Shown: positions 44,199 to 53,405 of the stretch, piece by piece | Numbering within the stretch: position 1 is the stretch's first letter | How the letters are laid out: each line of letters begins with the position of its first letter | Assembly (NCBI RefSeq): GCF_021389975.1 | Contig: NZ_CP089981.1 | Coordinates: 3,435,501-3,499,500, forward strand | DNA from: Fulvivirga ulvae | GTDB taxonomy: Bacteria > Bacteroidota > Bacteroidia > Cytophagales > Cyclobacteriaceae | Direction: 5' to 3' | DNA length: 64,000 bases | Notes under the pieces: generated by a model | The model's database searches: none | Seen by the model: only the letters and a program-made list of their open reading frames with translations | What the model was told of the DNA's origin: nothing | Made by a program: the position numbers and the translations under genes

Positions 44199-44363
44199 AA
44201 ATTGTTGCTGGTGATGTAATGTGTTAGATGGCTTCCGTATGTCTGATAAATTGGACGTATATTTCAGCTTTCGGGTTTGGAATAAGTATGTGTAATCCAC
44301 TATTTTAGAACATGCGCCCTGTACCCGGCGTTATGTTATTATAACAATTGCTGCTTTATTGTA

Positions 44364-45074
44364 ATGGGTCTAATACCTGCAGGTAAGTCAATAATACTGG
44401 ATTTTCATACCCACAAAGTAAGAAATTATGATAATCCGGCTATTGTTGAAATCATTTCAATACATATGGGGCAAGAGCCGCCGTCTGGCCCTTACACTAT
44501 TGGGAAACATCCATGGTGGACAGAAAACGCTCTCACAATCGATGAAGTTGAGGAAATAAAGGCACATTATCATCAGGCCAATTGCATAGCATTGGGTGAA
44601 ATGGGGCTGGATAACTTGAAGGGTCCTCCAATGGAATTGCAGATGGAGATTCTCCGTAGTCAATTACGTGTTGCCAATGATCTAAATGCCCCGGTGATCA
44701 TTCATTGCGTGAGGGCTTATCATCAATTATTACAAATTAAAAATGAGTTCTCTGAAATCAGGAAGTGGTGCATCCATGGCTTCGGTCGAAATGCCACGCT
44801 GGCGAAGCAACTGACTGATGCCGGTTTTTTTTTGTCACTCATGCCTCAACTGCATAACGCGGAAAAATTCAGCCAGCTACTCCGTGCAATACCCGCCAAC
44901 AGGCTGTTTCTTGAAACAGATAGCATGCCTGATGTTTCTATAGAAAACATATATTTGCAGGCTTCGAAGTCATTAGGGATTTCTGAGGAAAAACTAAGAG
45001 AACAACTGGTAAACAACGCAAATAATTTTTTTGATCATGAGTTGGCTGGAACGGACCGAATTATTAATAGGTGA
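44364..45074 (+). CDS. TatD-family metal-dependent hydrolase
   Basis: The 236-residue protein has the metal motif 'DFHTHKV', 'IGKHPWW' in place of the usual GxHP loop, 'ALGEMGLDN' with the conserved Glu, 'PVIIHCVRAY', 'CIHGFGRN' and 'LFLETDSM' with the late Asp. TatD proteins are Mg-dependent deoxyribonucleases or D-amino-acyl-tRNA deacylase-like enzymes. The gene overlaps the next one by 38 bases. The usual DSP segment is DSM, a small variation. The start codon follows a short leader. Confidence 0.9.
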   Translation: MGLIPAGKSIILDFHTHKVRNYDNPAIVEIISIHMGQEPPSGPYTIGKHPWWTENALTIDEVEEIKAHYHQANCIALGEMGLDNLKGPPMELQMEILRSQLRVANDLNAPVIIHCVRAYHQLLQIKNEFSEIRKWCIHGFGRNATLAKQLTDAGFFLSLMPQLHNAEKFSQLLRAIPANRLFLETDSMPDVSIENIYLQASKSLGISEEKLREQLVNNANNFFDHELAGTDRIINR

Positions 45075-45750
45075 AGAATCACTGCAAAAACTGCAAAGCG
45101 CACATGTTCTTGTGGTGGGGCTTGGTGGCGTGGGCAGTTATGCTGCAGAAACCCTCGTACGGTCAGGGATAGGGAAAATTACCATTATAGATGGTGACGT
45201 TGTTGACCCTACCAACAAAAACCGCCAGTTACAGGCGCTGGATTCTACCGCAGGGATGCTAAAGGCAAATGTGCTCAAGGATAGGTTTTTGGATATTAAC
45301 CCCGAGCTTCAGATCACGGTCTATGATAAATTTATGCAGCCTGATGCCATGACAAAACTGCTCACTGACAGCCAGTTCGACTTCGCTTTGGACTGTATCG
45401 ATAGTTTTGGTCCCAAGCTGAGTTTTATACTTACCTTAAAGCGATTGAAATGCGCATTTATATCTTCCATGGGAGCGGGTGGTAAGCTGGATCCAACTAA
45501 AATCAGAATTGCCGATATCAGTAAAACACGTGAATGCAAGTTTGCTCAACAACTGCGTAAGATCCTTAAGTCAAAAGGGGTACGCAAAGGTGTGCTCACA
45601 GTCTACTCTGAAGAAATCCAGCTTGCACATTCACTTAAGCTTACAGATGGATCCAATTACAAAAAATCATTTTACGGTACCATTGCCTATATACCGGCCA
45701 TGTTTGGTATGACCATGGCTTATGAGGTATTGCGCCGCTTGATGAAGTAG
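45037..45750 (+). CDS. tcdA: tRNA threonylcarbamoyladenosine dehydratase
   Basis: About 237 residues. The ThiF/E1-like fold begins 'MSWLERTELLIGEESLQKL' and continues with the ATP loop 'VLVVGLGGVGSYAAETL', the 'IIDGDVVDPTNKNRQ' acidic strand and 'DCIDSFGPKLSF'. TcdA cyclises t6A at position 37 of tRNAs. The catalytic Cys region is less obvious than in the E. coli protein. The ATG at 45037 is preferred over a TTG at 45031. It overlaps the tatD-like gene, so both are co-expressed. Confidence 0.93.
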   Translation: MSWLERTELLIGEESLQKLQSAHVLVVGLGGVGSYAAETLVRSGIGKITIIDGDVVDPTNKNRQLQALDSTAGMLKANVLKDRFLDINPELQITVYDKFMQPDAMTKLLTDSQFDFALDCIDSFGPKLSFILTLKRLKCAFISSMGAGGKLDPTKIRIADISKTRECKFAQQLRKILKSKGVRKGVLTVYSEEIQLAHSLKLTDGSNYKKSFYGTIAYIPAMFGMTMAYEVLRRLMK

Positions 45751-45789
45751 GAGACGCCATATATGTCCGTACTAATCGATCTTATGGTG

Positions 45790-46073
45790 GTAGAGTTCTT
45801 TTCAAAGGGGAAACCATTCGTTAAGTCGAAGGGCATAAATATAAATACATTACCAGGTTTGCCAGCTTGTGTTATATTCATCAGTACCCTTATTGTACTC
45901 TAACACGTAAATTATATGTTCTTTCATCAATTTAGCTTCCTGTGGCTAAACCAGCACACATAGTTCATTTTTTCCGATCTTCCCTAAAATTGTTTCTGTA
46001 GCTTCGGAATTTTCTGTATAACATTAAGTTTTAGAATGATCGATCCATTGACACCTATTGCTTCATAAGCATT
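45790..46073 (-). pseudogene. Decayed copy of the 311-residue lipoprotein gene (47577-48512)
   Basis: The minus strand reads 'NAYEAIGVNGSIILKL', then 'YNKGTDEYNTSWQTW' and 'FMPFDLTNGFPF' across broken frames. These match the second half of the lipoprotein encoded at 47577-48512 (AIDINGSVIVKL; YNEGTDEYTTSWQTW; FMPIDLPNGFP). Several stops interrupt it. It lies directly downstream of the third lipoprotein gene and shows that the lipoprotein block was duplicated and one copy lost. Confidence 0.75.
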
Positions 46074-46775
46074 TTACATGTGATTACTAAGAAGTTCCTT
46101 GTTTAGGTCAATTAATTCCAATGTGTCACTTTCAGAAGCTACAAAAGTGTCTTTGCAAGGAGAGTTATTGTAACATACTGAAACTTTATCAGCAATTGCT
46201 CTTTCAAAGCCTACGACTTTAATATCAACCTCCATATAATTTCTCATGAACTGGTGCGTGTAGTTTATAGTCCCATTCTCCCAGGATATTTTTTTGAATT
46301 CTTTATAGCGGATACTTTCGCCTCCGAGGTTTCCAGAGTAACCAAATTGAGCCAGAGAGCCACTTTCAAAACCAGTAAGTATCATCAGCATTACAGTAGT
46401 TTCAAAGTCATAATTATTGGGGTTTGACTCAAAAGTCATTAGAGCTACAGCATCATCAATATTATCGTTGTCAATATCAGCTTTTATATAATCAAACCCC
46501 TGCTCTGTTTGTACAAGATATAAGCCTTCTTCAACCGCTTCAATCATTGATTTTTCGAAATCATTCATTTCTAAAATCAAAGTTTCTGATGTGGGTTCAG
46601 TTTTTGTGTCATCATTTGCTTCTTCAGCAACAGATAGTGTATCCTTATTTAGCGTATCATTTTCTAAGGAATCAGTTGCTTCGGTATTGGAAGAGCTTCC
46701 TGATGAACATCCTAAAATAAAAGCAACAAAAGCTAGTGCGGTTGATAAATTGCTCGTCCTGTGTATTGAATGCAT
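46074..46775 (-). CDS. FG-GAP/VCBS-like lipoprotein, copy B'
   Basis: The 233-residue protein has the lipobox FILGC, a Ser- and acid-rich linker (about 25-70) and a domain with 'DYIKADIDNDNIDDAVALM', a Ca-binding-like DxDxDxxDD loop of FG-GAP type. It is a close paralogue of the next gene, including a nearly identical 135-base block. The end 'SESDTLELIDLNKELL' is also shared. It belongs to the row of lipoproteins downstream of the ATPase/hydrolase genes. Function is unknown. Confidence 0.75.
   Translation of the reverse strand: MHSIHRTSNLSTALAFVAFILGCSSGSSSNTEATDSLENDTLNKDTLSVAEEANDDTKTEPTSETLILEMNDFEKSMIEAVEEGLYLVQTEQGFDYIKADIDNDNIDDAVALMTFESNPNNYDFETTVMLMILTGFESGSLAQFGYSGNLGGESIRYKEFKKISWENGTINYTHQFMRNYMEVDIKVVGFERAIADKVSVCYNNSPCKDTFVASESDTLELIDLNKELLSNHM
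46491..46625. repeat. 135-bp near-identical block, copy in B'
   Basis: 133 of 135 bases match 47244-47378 by eye; the two changes are adjacent (aaaATCaaa against aaaTTTaaa). The rest of the two genes is much less similar, which points to recent gene conversion or selection on this segment. Confidence 0.85.
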
Positions 46776-46811
46776 GAATGCTTTAATAGATCCGGATTGA
46801 ACCGGTCAAAT

Positions 46812-47531
46812 TTATTCACGAATAATGTTAATTAAGAATTCTTTGTTCAGTTCAAGAAGGTCAACTGCATCCTGCTCTGATGCTACAAAGAGATCTTTGC
46901 AACCAGAGGTGTTATAATAGCAGATGGAAACTTTATCAACTGTTGCCCCTCTAAAGTCATCCTTTATTTTGATGTCTACCTCCATATGATTCCTCATAGA
47001 CTGGTGTGTATAGGTTATGGTCTCGTTTTTCCAGGCTAATTTTTTATAGTCTTTATATTTGATGCTTTCTCCTCCTAAATTTTCAGAACTTCCACCTGAT
47101 TGTATAAGTGTTCCCTTAGGAAGGGTTTGAAATACTAAAATCATTACAGTAGTTTCGAAATCATAATTCTCAGGATCTGATTCAAAAGTTAATAAAGCCA
47201 CAGCATCATCAAATCCATCTTTGTTGATGTCTTCTTTTATGTAATCAAACCCCTGCTCTGTTTGTACAAGATATAAGCCTTCTTCAACCGCTTCAATCAT
47301 TGATTTTTCGAAATCATTCATTTCTAAATTTAAAGTTTCTGATGTGGGTTCAGTTTTTGTGTCATCATTTGCTTCTTCGCTAATGGAGAGCGTATCAGCT
47401 TTTTGACCTTCCTTATTCAGGGAATCGGTAGCTTCAGTATGTGAAGAACTTCCTGATGAACAGCCTAAAAGCGAGAGAGTAACAATCGCCACTGCGAGTA
47501 TAACGGATGAAGAGCTTTTTCTATGCGACAT
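46812..47531 (-). CDS. FG-GAP/VCBS-like lipoprotein, copy B
   Basis: About 239 residues from ATG 47531 (MSHRKSSSS), with the lipobox SLLGC. It has the same Ser-rich linker and 'DYIKEDINKDGFDDAVALL' Ca-loop domain as copy B'. It lies 45 bases downstream of the 311-residue lipoprotein gene. The 5' extension to 47561 would use a TTG and dull the signal peptide, so it was not chosen. The protein is probably attached to the outer membrane. Confidence 0.75.
   Translation of the reverse strand: MSHRKSSSSVILAVAIVTLSLLGCSSGSSSHTEATDSLNKEGQKADTLSISEEANDDTKTEPTSETLNLEMNDFEKSMIEAVEEGLYLVQTEQGFDYIKEDINKDGFDDAVALLTFESDPENYDFETTVMILVFQTLPKGTLIQSGGSSENLGGESIKYKDYKKLAWKNETITYTHQSMRNHMEVDIKIKDDFRGATVDKVSICYYNTSGCKDLFVASEQDAVDLLELNKEFLINIIRE
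47244..47378. repeat. 135-bp near-identical block, copy in B
   Basis: This is the partner of the block at 46491-46625 and codes for the linker end, the EKSMIEAVEEGLYLVQ helix and the start of the Ca-loop domain. Confidence 0.85.
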
Positions 47532-47576
47532 GTACTTATAGAAATTTGATTCTATTGTCAATGCAGGCCTTATGAC

Positions 47577-48512
47577 TTAATCGATCTCATTGTGATAGTC
47601 CTTATAGGTCTTTTCAAAGGTCTCCTTATCTGGAAAACCATTGGGTAAGTCTATTGGCATGAATACCCACCCAGGCTTATTGTCGCTGTGATCGGGTTTG
47701 ATTTTAAGTAATGAGAATTTATCTATGTGCCAAGTTTGCCAGCTAGTGGTATATTCATCGGTGCCTTCATTATATTCTACTTTAACACGTAAACTATCTG
47801 TTTTTCCATTAATACACCTAGCTGATACCAAACCGTACCACATATCTTCCTCTCCCATCTTTCCTAATATCATTCCTGTGACCTCGGGTTTTCCTGCATA
47901 ATACTTAAGCTTTACTATTACTGATCCGTTGATATCTATTGCTTTATAATATTTTTCTGCTGCCTTAATATTTGCACTTTTTTCCATGTTATCAACAAAT
48001 GCTTGCTGCTCGGCGAATTCGGTGAAACAATTTACCAAGAGGTAATCAGTGGGGATATCAGGTCTAGTAGGTTCCGCTTCATTCAGTTCAATAAAATCGT
48101 CTACTTTTTCCCATTTTTCTTTCACTGTTATGGTTTTCCCATTAATTTGATATTCTACCTTTATTTTAAAAAGATAAGCATCAGAAGACACTACTTCACC
48201 AGTAAATTTACCAGTCCAGATAGGGCCATCTACATTTTTTCCAAAGCAAACACCCTCTAAATGCTTTTCACCTCTGGTATGTGTTACAGACATGTAAGCT
48301 TCATCTCCTTTAGTATTTCTAGATCGACCACACCCTCCGAAATATCGATTATCAACAACCTCTTCGTCTACCTCTTCAGAATCCATTGAGGCGGTTTTCT
48401 CAGTCTTTTCTACCTGACACCCTGTTATTAAAATGAATAATACACAGGTTGTAAATATAAATATGCTGAACCACCTTATTTTGTTAAAGAATTCAATTTT
48501 TATTGCTTTCAT
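47577..48512 (-). CDS. Lipoprotein A, unknown family
   Basis: The 311-residue protein has the lipobox LITGCQV and an acidic linker. It is followed by two beta-rich repeats of similar plan: 'HLEGVCFGKNVDGPIWTGKF' with 'FKIKVEYQINGKTITVKEKW', and 'MILGKMGEEDMWYGLV' with 'LRVKVEYNEGTDEYTTSWQTW'. The lipoprotein row lies downstream of the coiled-coil and hydrolase genes on the same strand. A decayed copy is present at 45790-46073. No known family was recognised. Confidence 0.75.
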   Translation of the reverse strand: MKAIKIEFFNKIRWFSIFIFTTCVLFILITGCQVEKTEKTASMDSEEVDEEVVDNRYFGGCGRSRNTKGDEAYMSVTHTRGEKHLEGVCFGKNVDGPIWTGKFTGEVVSSDAYLFKIKVEYQINGKTITVKEKWEKVDDFIELNEAEPTRPDIPTDYLLVNCFTEFAEQQAFVDNMEKSANIKAAEKYYKAIDINGSVIVKLKYYAGKPEVTGMILGKMGEEDMWYGLVSARCINGKTDSLRVKVEYNEGTDEYTTSWQTWHIDKFSLLKIKPDHSDNKPGWVFMPIDLPNGFPDKETFEKTYKDYHNEID

Positions 48513-48598
48513 GATTGTTCAATATCTGTTTTGTTGTATTTTTTATAACTGTATGCGTTTTAAACAAACAAGTTGGTGTTTTATGCCCTGTCCTTATG

Positions 48599-50641
48599 TT
48601 ATGAACCCCATCTAGCTTTGGTGCCTCGAATGTCGTAATGGCATCCCCAATAATAAGTTCCTATTCCTCCTTCAGGAATATCACCATTGCTAATTAATTT
48701 TTCAATCGCACTTTTCAAAGTTTTTGGTGTATAACCTGCCGGTGAATGAATATCTGCTGCAATGCCAAATACATGTTGACTTTTTGATGCAGTGCTACCA
48801 ATTCCCACATTGTGTTCAGGAGACCTGTATCCACAACTTATCGTGAAATCCCCCACATCTTTTTTGATGGTCTCTAGTGCAGTTTTTAGTCGTTTTGCAT
48901 CAGCGTGCAAAGGCTTCGGTAGTAAATAGTCACTATTGTCAATGCCAATAAGATGTCCGTCTGTAACATTCGCTACTAGAGACGCAGGTATATCGCTGAT
49001 TTTCCCTTTTCTTGCTGCATTTAGTTCGGTGGCTTTAGCTTTATCTATTTCTCCCTCTTTTTCATCATATGCGCCATTAAAATAGGCCTTTTCTACCAGT
49101 CTTTTTAAAGTATCGCCTGAGGTGCCAATCTTTGTATCACCAGTCAATCCTTCAATTTTTTGAAAATGGAAGATACAATTTAATGTTAATACACCAATTC
49201 CTCCATCGATACTGAGTTCGTATCCATTAAGTTTTAGTAGTTGTTGAACAATCTCCACATCTGCTTTCTTGTTTTTACCCCATTTTTTTGGCCCTACAGA
49301 TTCACTTATGGCAAATTGCTTTCTATAGTTCTCCGGGATTTTGTCATAGCTGATGATTTCTCGTGCGCTTTTTCCTGATTTTTTTACCTCTGATTCTTTT
49401 TTTGCAGTAGCTCCTTCGTCTGTTTTTCCTCCAAGTAATTTGTTGATTCGTTCCCTCGCTTCTTCATACATTTTTGATTTTGTAGCATTGGTCAACCAAT
49501 ATGTTCCGAGATTATCATGTAAATTTTGTAACAACTCGCTGTCAAACTGTGCTAATAGGGAATCGGAAGTATGGTTCATCAAAGCAATGGCAAAGTTATC
49601 ACGGGTTGTGAATCCTAATTTATCTACTATCAAATTAATATCATGTCCATGCGTACCTCCATGTGGAGCACATGCTTTGGCGAAGGCAATCATATTTATT
49701 TTGTCATTTTTAAAATCAGAATAGGCTTGCCACAGATTGTCTTTGGTTATGTCCCAAGAATCGGCAGAAGCCTTCTCTGTTTTTGCACTTGTCTTTTTGT
49801 ACATGTAATACAATAAGCCCAAAGTGTTTGCTTTGGTACTGGCTATACCATCTTTTCCAGTTGCCTCCTTATCATTATGGCTTTTAAGGTCGTTTGAATT
49901 CATTTTAGTTACATACCTCTTTTGCTTGGCAGTCAAAGGTGGGTACATCACTTCGGATTGGAATTTTAATATTGCTGTGCCTAAGTCTTTATCGGTATAT
50001 CCGGCAGATTTCAATAAGGTTCGAACAAATTCACCATCCTTGGTAGCGTTATTCTTACCTTTTCCTACGGGTTTTTTGGTTCTTTTCCCATCAGCAACTA
50101 ACATCACCTGACCCATCATGGCCTTTATTTCCATCTCATATCTTGGGGCCGAAGCATACCTACTATTCTCCTCATTAACAAAGCTTTCCCCTTGTTTCTC
50201 CAAAAGCTGATCGGCTGTTTTATCTGATAAATAATCATGAGCCATCAAATCCATGTAGGCGAAAATTCCCATTTCAGCCGTTGTGATGTCTTTTACCCAT
50301 GATCTTGCGCCACCATCATATTCTCCTACATTGTAAGGGTTGGTATAGGCACTGGCGCCAGTCATACCTAATTTACTTTCCAAACGTCCTTGTATCAAAG
50401 CCAACTCTACCGGCACCACATAACTTAAATGTCCATATTTCTTAAATACGCGTTTGGCCGCCTTCACATACATGTCTGCTGTTAGCTGTTGTTTAGGGGA
50501 TCCTTGTTGCTTGTACCAGCTCTTTAAATAGGCGTCGGCGGTGTTTTTGTAATGCTCAAAAAAGGCTTTTTCCTCTTTTGTATAATTACTTTCATCAATT
50601 TTTGCTTTTGATTCAGTTGCAAAAGAAGAGGTATTCCACAA
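48599..50641 (-). CDS. Peptidoglycan hydrolase: lytic N-domain, PG-binding and M15 peptidase
   Basis: 680 residues from a TTG at 50641. The N-terminal part (about 55-165) has 'ELALIQGRLESKLG' with Glu88-Ser89 of the ExxG-type lytic enzymes and 'NPYNVGEYDGGA'. A PG_binding_1 domain lies near 455-510 ('IVQQLLKLNGYELSIDGGIG'). The C-terminal 110 residues are an M15A D-Ala-type peptidase with 'SCGYRSPEHN', 'SQHVFGIAADIH' (SxHxxGxAxD) and 'HYDIRG'. There is no signal peptide, so another machine must deliver it. No ATG or GTG precedes the frame back to the A9 tract; see that entry. Confidence 0.82.
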   Translation of the reverse strand: MWNTSSFATESKAKIDESNYTKEEKAFFEHYKNTADAYLKSWYKQQGSPKQQLTADMYVKAAKRVFKKYGHLSYVVPVELALIQGRLESKLGMTGASAYTNPYNVGEYDGGARSWVKDITTAEMGIFAYMDLMAHDYLSDKTADQLLEKQGESFVNEENSRYASAPRYEMEIKAMMGQVMLVADGKRTKKPVGKGKNNATKDGEFVRTLLKSAGYTDKDLGTAILKFQSEVMYPPLTAKQKRYVTKMNSNDLKSHNDKEATGKDGIASTKANTLGLLYYMYKKTSAKTEKASADSWDITKDNLWQAYSDFKNDKINMIAFAKACAPHGGTHGHDINLIVDKLGFTTRDNFAIALMNHTSDSLLAQFDSELLQNLHDNLGTYWLTNATKSKMYEEARERINKLLGGKTDEGATAKKESEVKKSGKSAREIISYDKIPENYRKQFAISESVGPKKWGKNKKADVEIVQQLLKLNGYELSIDGGIGVLTLNCIFHFQKIEGLTGDTKIGTSGDTLKRLVEKAYFNGAYDEKEGEIDKAKATELNAARKGKISDIPASLVANVTDGHLIGIDNSDYLLPKPLHADAKRLKTALETIKKDVGDFTISCGYRSPEHNVGIGSTASKSQHVFGIAADIHSPAGYTPKTLKSAIEKLISNGDIPEGGIGTYYWGCHYDIRGTKARWGS

Positions 50642-50687
50642 CTTTTTGGAGTAATCCTTTCCTCCTCGTGTTTTTACAACATCGGCA

Positions 50688-51908
50688 TCAAAGGTTTGGC
50701 CTGATGCCGGGGTTGCGGTATTTTTTTTTCTGTCCTTTTTGTGTCGAGGCTTTTTCTTCGGCCTCTTTTTTTAGCCTTGCTTCCTCGGCTTCTCTTTGCT
50801 TTCTGGCTTCTTCTTCTTTTCTCTTACGTTCCTCTTCCTTCCTTTTCTTTTCCTCTTCCCTTCGTTTGATTTCAGCTTGCTTTATTCCTTCTACTTCTCC
50901 ATCAACTAGTTTTACTTTATCAGAGCTGCTTTCCATCTCTTGTTCTACCTGAACAGCATCTACCGCTCCGGTTTTGCGGCCTATTTGCTGCGCTTTCTCT
51001 ATGACTTTCCCCACATTGGCACGCAAGCTCACAAATTCTACATTGGACACCTGGATGAGACTTTGGACGTCTTGAATTGCATTTACTGTTGTGCTAAAGT
51101 TGGCAATAGACGTGCTTTGTGCCTGGAGTTCTCCAATAACAGAATTAAAAGATTCAGCATCTTTTTGAACCCCTTCTATATTTTGCTGAAGGCTCGTAAT
51201 CAGTGTTTGGTATTGTACTATCAATAAATCATATTGCCCCAGCATAGTTTCTTTCTGCTCTTTTCCATATTCATCAAGTACCTTACCGGCGGCTTCTTTT
51301 TTCACGCCTGCCTCTGCTGCATATAATGAAGCTTTGCTTAATAAATGCTGTGCTTTGGCTCCATCTTTATTGGCTTCTGATATAGCAGTTTGTATCGTCA
51401 GCACAAGCTTCTGTATCGTATCATTGGTTTGGATCAATACCGAATTGATGGATGATTTTACTGATTTTATCTTACCGCTGATTACCTGATCATAATCAGA
51501 AAACCACTTCTCAAGCAAGCGGAAATAGCGGTCGTTGCCCCAGTGATCCTGTGCCCTGCCATCCATGCGTTTGAGGAACTTTTCAACCTGCTTGTCGAAA
51601 TCTTGTAACTGCTCGGGGTCGGTGATCAGTGCCTTTTTAGTGCTGACGTAGACGAGAAACTCGTTTTTCAAATGGTCTTGCTCTTCCTGAGATACTTCGG
51701 GGTCACGGTTTAGCAGGGGAGACTCTTTGATCTTGTTAATGAGGCCGGGAATCTTCTCTCCCAATTGCAGGTTTTTCACCTTAGAGGTTAAGCTGGCGGT
51801 ATTGATGCCCAATATCCGGCCGTTGCCCGGTCGCTTTCGGGTGCGGGTGTTGTTTTGCGGACTGCCGGTCTCTTTGGGCGCCTTTACATTATCTTCTGTT
51901 CCTGCCAT
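50688..51908 (-). CDS. Coiled-coil protein linked to the AAA+ ATPase
   Basis: The 406-residue protein starts with a basic, Pro/Asn-rich segment and then forms long alpha helices ('LRANVGKVIEKAQQIG', many heptads). It ends with a highly charged single helix rich in Glu, Lys and Arg ('KRKEEERKRKEEEARKQRE'), and the tail is 'YRNPGIRPNL'. No family was recognised. It lies 25 bases after the ATPase gene and 46 bases before the chosen start of the hydrolase. It may link the ATPase with the hydrolase or scaffold a particle. Confidence 0.75.
   Translation of the reverse strand: MAGTEDNVKAPKETGSPQNNTRTRKRPGNGRILGINTASLTSKVKNLQLGEKIPGLINKIKESPLLNRDPEVSQEEQDHLKNEFLVYVSTKKALITDPEQLQDFDKQVEKFLKRMDGRAQDHWGNDRYFRLLEKWFSDYDQVISGKIKSVKSSINSVLIQTNDTIQKLVLTIQTAISEANKDGAKAQHLLSKASLYAAEAGVKKEAAGKVLDEYGKEQKETMLGQYDLLIVQYQTLITSLQQNIEGVQKDAESFNSVIGELQAQSTSIANFSTTVNAIQDVQSLIQVSNVEFVSLRANVGKVIEKAQQIGRKTGAVDAVQVEQEMESSSDKVKLVDGEVEGIKQAEIKRREEEKKRKEEERKRKEEEARKQREAEEARLKKEAEEKASTQKGQKKKYRNPGIRPNL
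50721..50729 (-). other. A9 tract joining two reading frames
   Basis: Nine A residues on the coding strand sit in the last codons of the coiled-coil gene (CAG-AAA-AAA-AAA-TAC). Skipping one A puts the ribosome in the hydrolase frame, which is then open without a stop ('NTATPASGQTFDADVVKTRGG') as far as the TTG at 50641 and beyond. With eight A residues the two genes would be a single ORF of about 1100 codons. Confidence 0.6.
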
Positions 51909-51933
51909 GAGTTAGCTTGGACTTGTTTTTAAT

Positions 51934-53277
51934 TTAGAGGGCTTTTCCTTTTTTTCTCAATTCTTTGATCACACCTTGAGAAAATATTTCGCTCGACACT
52001 TTTTTTACCCCTTTGTGCAGACACATCATGGCGCAATATTGAAATACGTTGTTGATTTCTGCTCCCGACAGTTCATATTTATTGGCTACATTTTCCATGA
52101 GCTGTAAATCTTCCAGTAAATACTTTTTTTCAAAGGCCCGTCCGAATAGCTCCAAACGAAGGGTTTTGTTGGGCATGGTGAATTTGACGATAGACTGAAA
52201 GCGTCGGGTAAAAGCACTGTCAATATTTGCCTTAAAGTTACTGGATAGAATAACCAATCCATTAAAATCTTCAATTCGCTGCAATAAATACGATACCTCC
52301 TGGTTGGCGTAGCGGTCATTGGAAGTACTTACCTGTGTACGCTTGCCAAAAAGGGCATCAGCTTCGTCAAAAAACAAGATCCACTCTTTGTTTTCCGCTT
52401 TTTCAAAGATCAGGGATAAGTTCTTTTCGGTTTCACCGATGTATTTACTGACTACCATAGAAAGGTCTACCCTGTAAACCGGTAAACCTGCTTCTTTGCC
52501 CAAAAGGCATGCAGCCATGGTTTTTCCCGTACCCGAAGGGCCATAAAACAAGGCCCTGTAACCCCGCTTGGCTTTTCTGCTGATCACCTCATCTTTGGCA
52601 AGTCTTTCACGCTCTTTAAGCCAAATGTTAATTTCTTCAAGGGCAAAACGTGTATCGCTGGGTGCTACCATGTCGTCCCAATCTTCCCGGGTTTGTACGA
52701 GCTGCGCCGGGAAAGTCCTGCTAAACTGCGGCTTATAAGGTTGGTCTAAAACGAGAATGTTATAAAACTCTTCGTTAAGTTCAAACGGTGTTAATAACGG
52801 ATTTTTAGTTCGGGGGTCATGGTGCACATCAATTATTCCCATAGTCCAGAGTGGATGTGCCTCGTTAAAAACCTTTGAAAGCAGGCTTTTCCGGGCATCG
52901 ATGTCACTGCCGGCTACTATGAACAAAACAGTTTGTAAAGTGGGCATAAACCCAAACTGCGTTTCGCTCTGAACACCTCCAAGGATATCCAGTCCCTGAC
53001 CACTTTGTAGGGCCTTTGTGAAAGGTTCAAGCAGAGAAGGGTCTAAATAAGGACATAGCGCGAATACTAAAATTAAGCGCTCGGCAATTAATGAGGGAGC
53101 ATCATTATAGTCGGTTTCTTGTCTGAACAATTCAAACAACTCCCCATAAGGTGTGTTGCTTTCCCATGCAGGAGGTAAGTGGTTTTCCATGGCCCATTGG
53201 CCTGAGTTTGCACTATTAAATTCTTCTAACCTTTTGTTAATCAGCTGTCTGGCCCACTCAATGTCTGCTTTAATCAT
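51934..53277 (-). CDS. AAA+ ATPase of the contractile-injection-system-associated type
   Basis: The 447-residue protein has a helical N-terminal domain (about 1-215) of the kind found in ATPases of extracellular contractile injection (Afp15/PVC15-like) loci. The AAA+ module has Walker A GPSGTGKT (246-253), Walker B LFFDEAD (301-307), sensor 1 'SSN' (345-347) and Arg finger 'FTRRF' (near 357-361). Such ATPases are required for particle assembly or regulation, but they also occur alone. It heads the minus-strand gene row. No sheath, tube or spike genes are visible on either side. Confidence 0.82.
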   Translation of the reverse strand: MIKADIEWARQLINKRLEEFNSANSGQWAMENHLPPAWESNTPYGELFELFRQETDYNDAPSLIAERLILVFALCPYLDPSLLEPFTKALQSGQGLDILGGVQSETQFGFMPTLQTVLFIVAGSDIDARKSLLSKVFNEAHPLWTMGIIDVHHDPRTKNPLLTPFELNEEFYNILVLDQPYKPQFSRTFPAQLVQTREDWDDMVAPSDTRFALEEINIWLKERERLAKDEVISRKAKRGYRALFYGPSGTGKTMAACLLGKEAGLPVYRVDLSMVVSKYIGETEKNLSLIFEKAENKEWILFFDEADALFGKRTQVSTSNDRYANQEVSYLLQRIEDFNGLVILSSNFKANIDSAFTRRFQSIVKFTMPNKTLRLELFGRAFEKKYLLEDLQLMENVANKYELSGAEINNVFQYCAMMCLHKGVKKVSSEIFSQGVIKELRKKGKAL

Positions 53278-53405
53278 GTGCTGGGTAATGGTTTTAACGA
53301 AATTATAATTGGCTCAAACTGTAATGATAGTATTTTAAGTTTATTTTGGTAAATATAATGTAAGTAAATATTGCTCAGGTAGACATTGTAAAGCAGGGAT
53401 ATTTA

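Noticed and set aside
50578..50952. Plus-strand ORF of 124 codons rich in Ser and Phe
   Set aside because: It is the antisense of the Lys/Glu-rich coiled-coil coding region, which gives such false frames.
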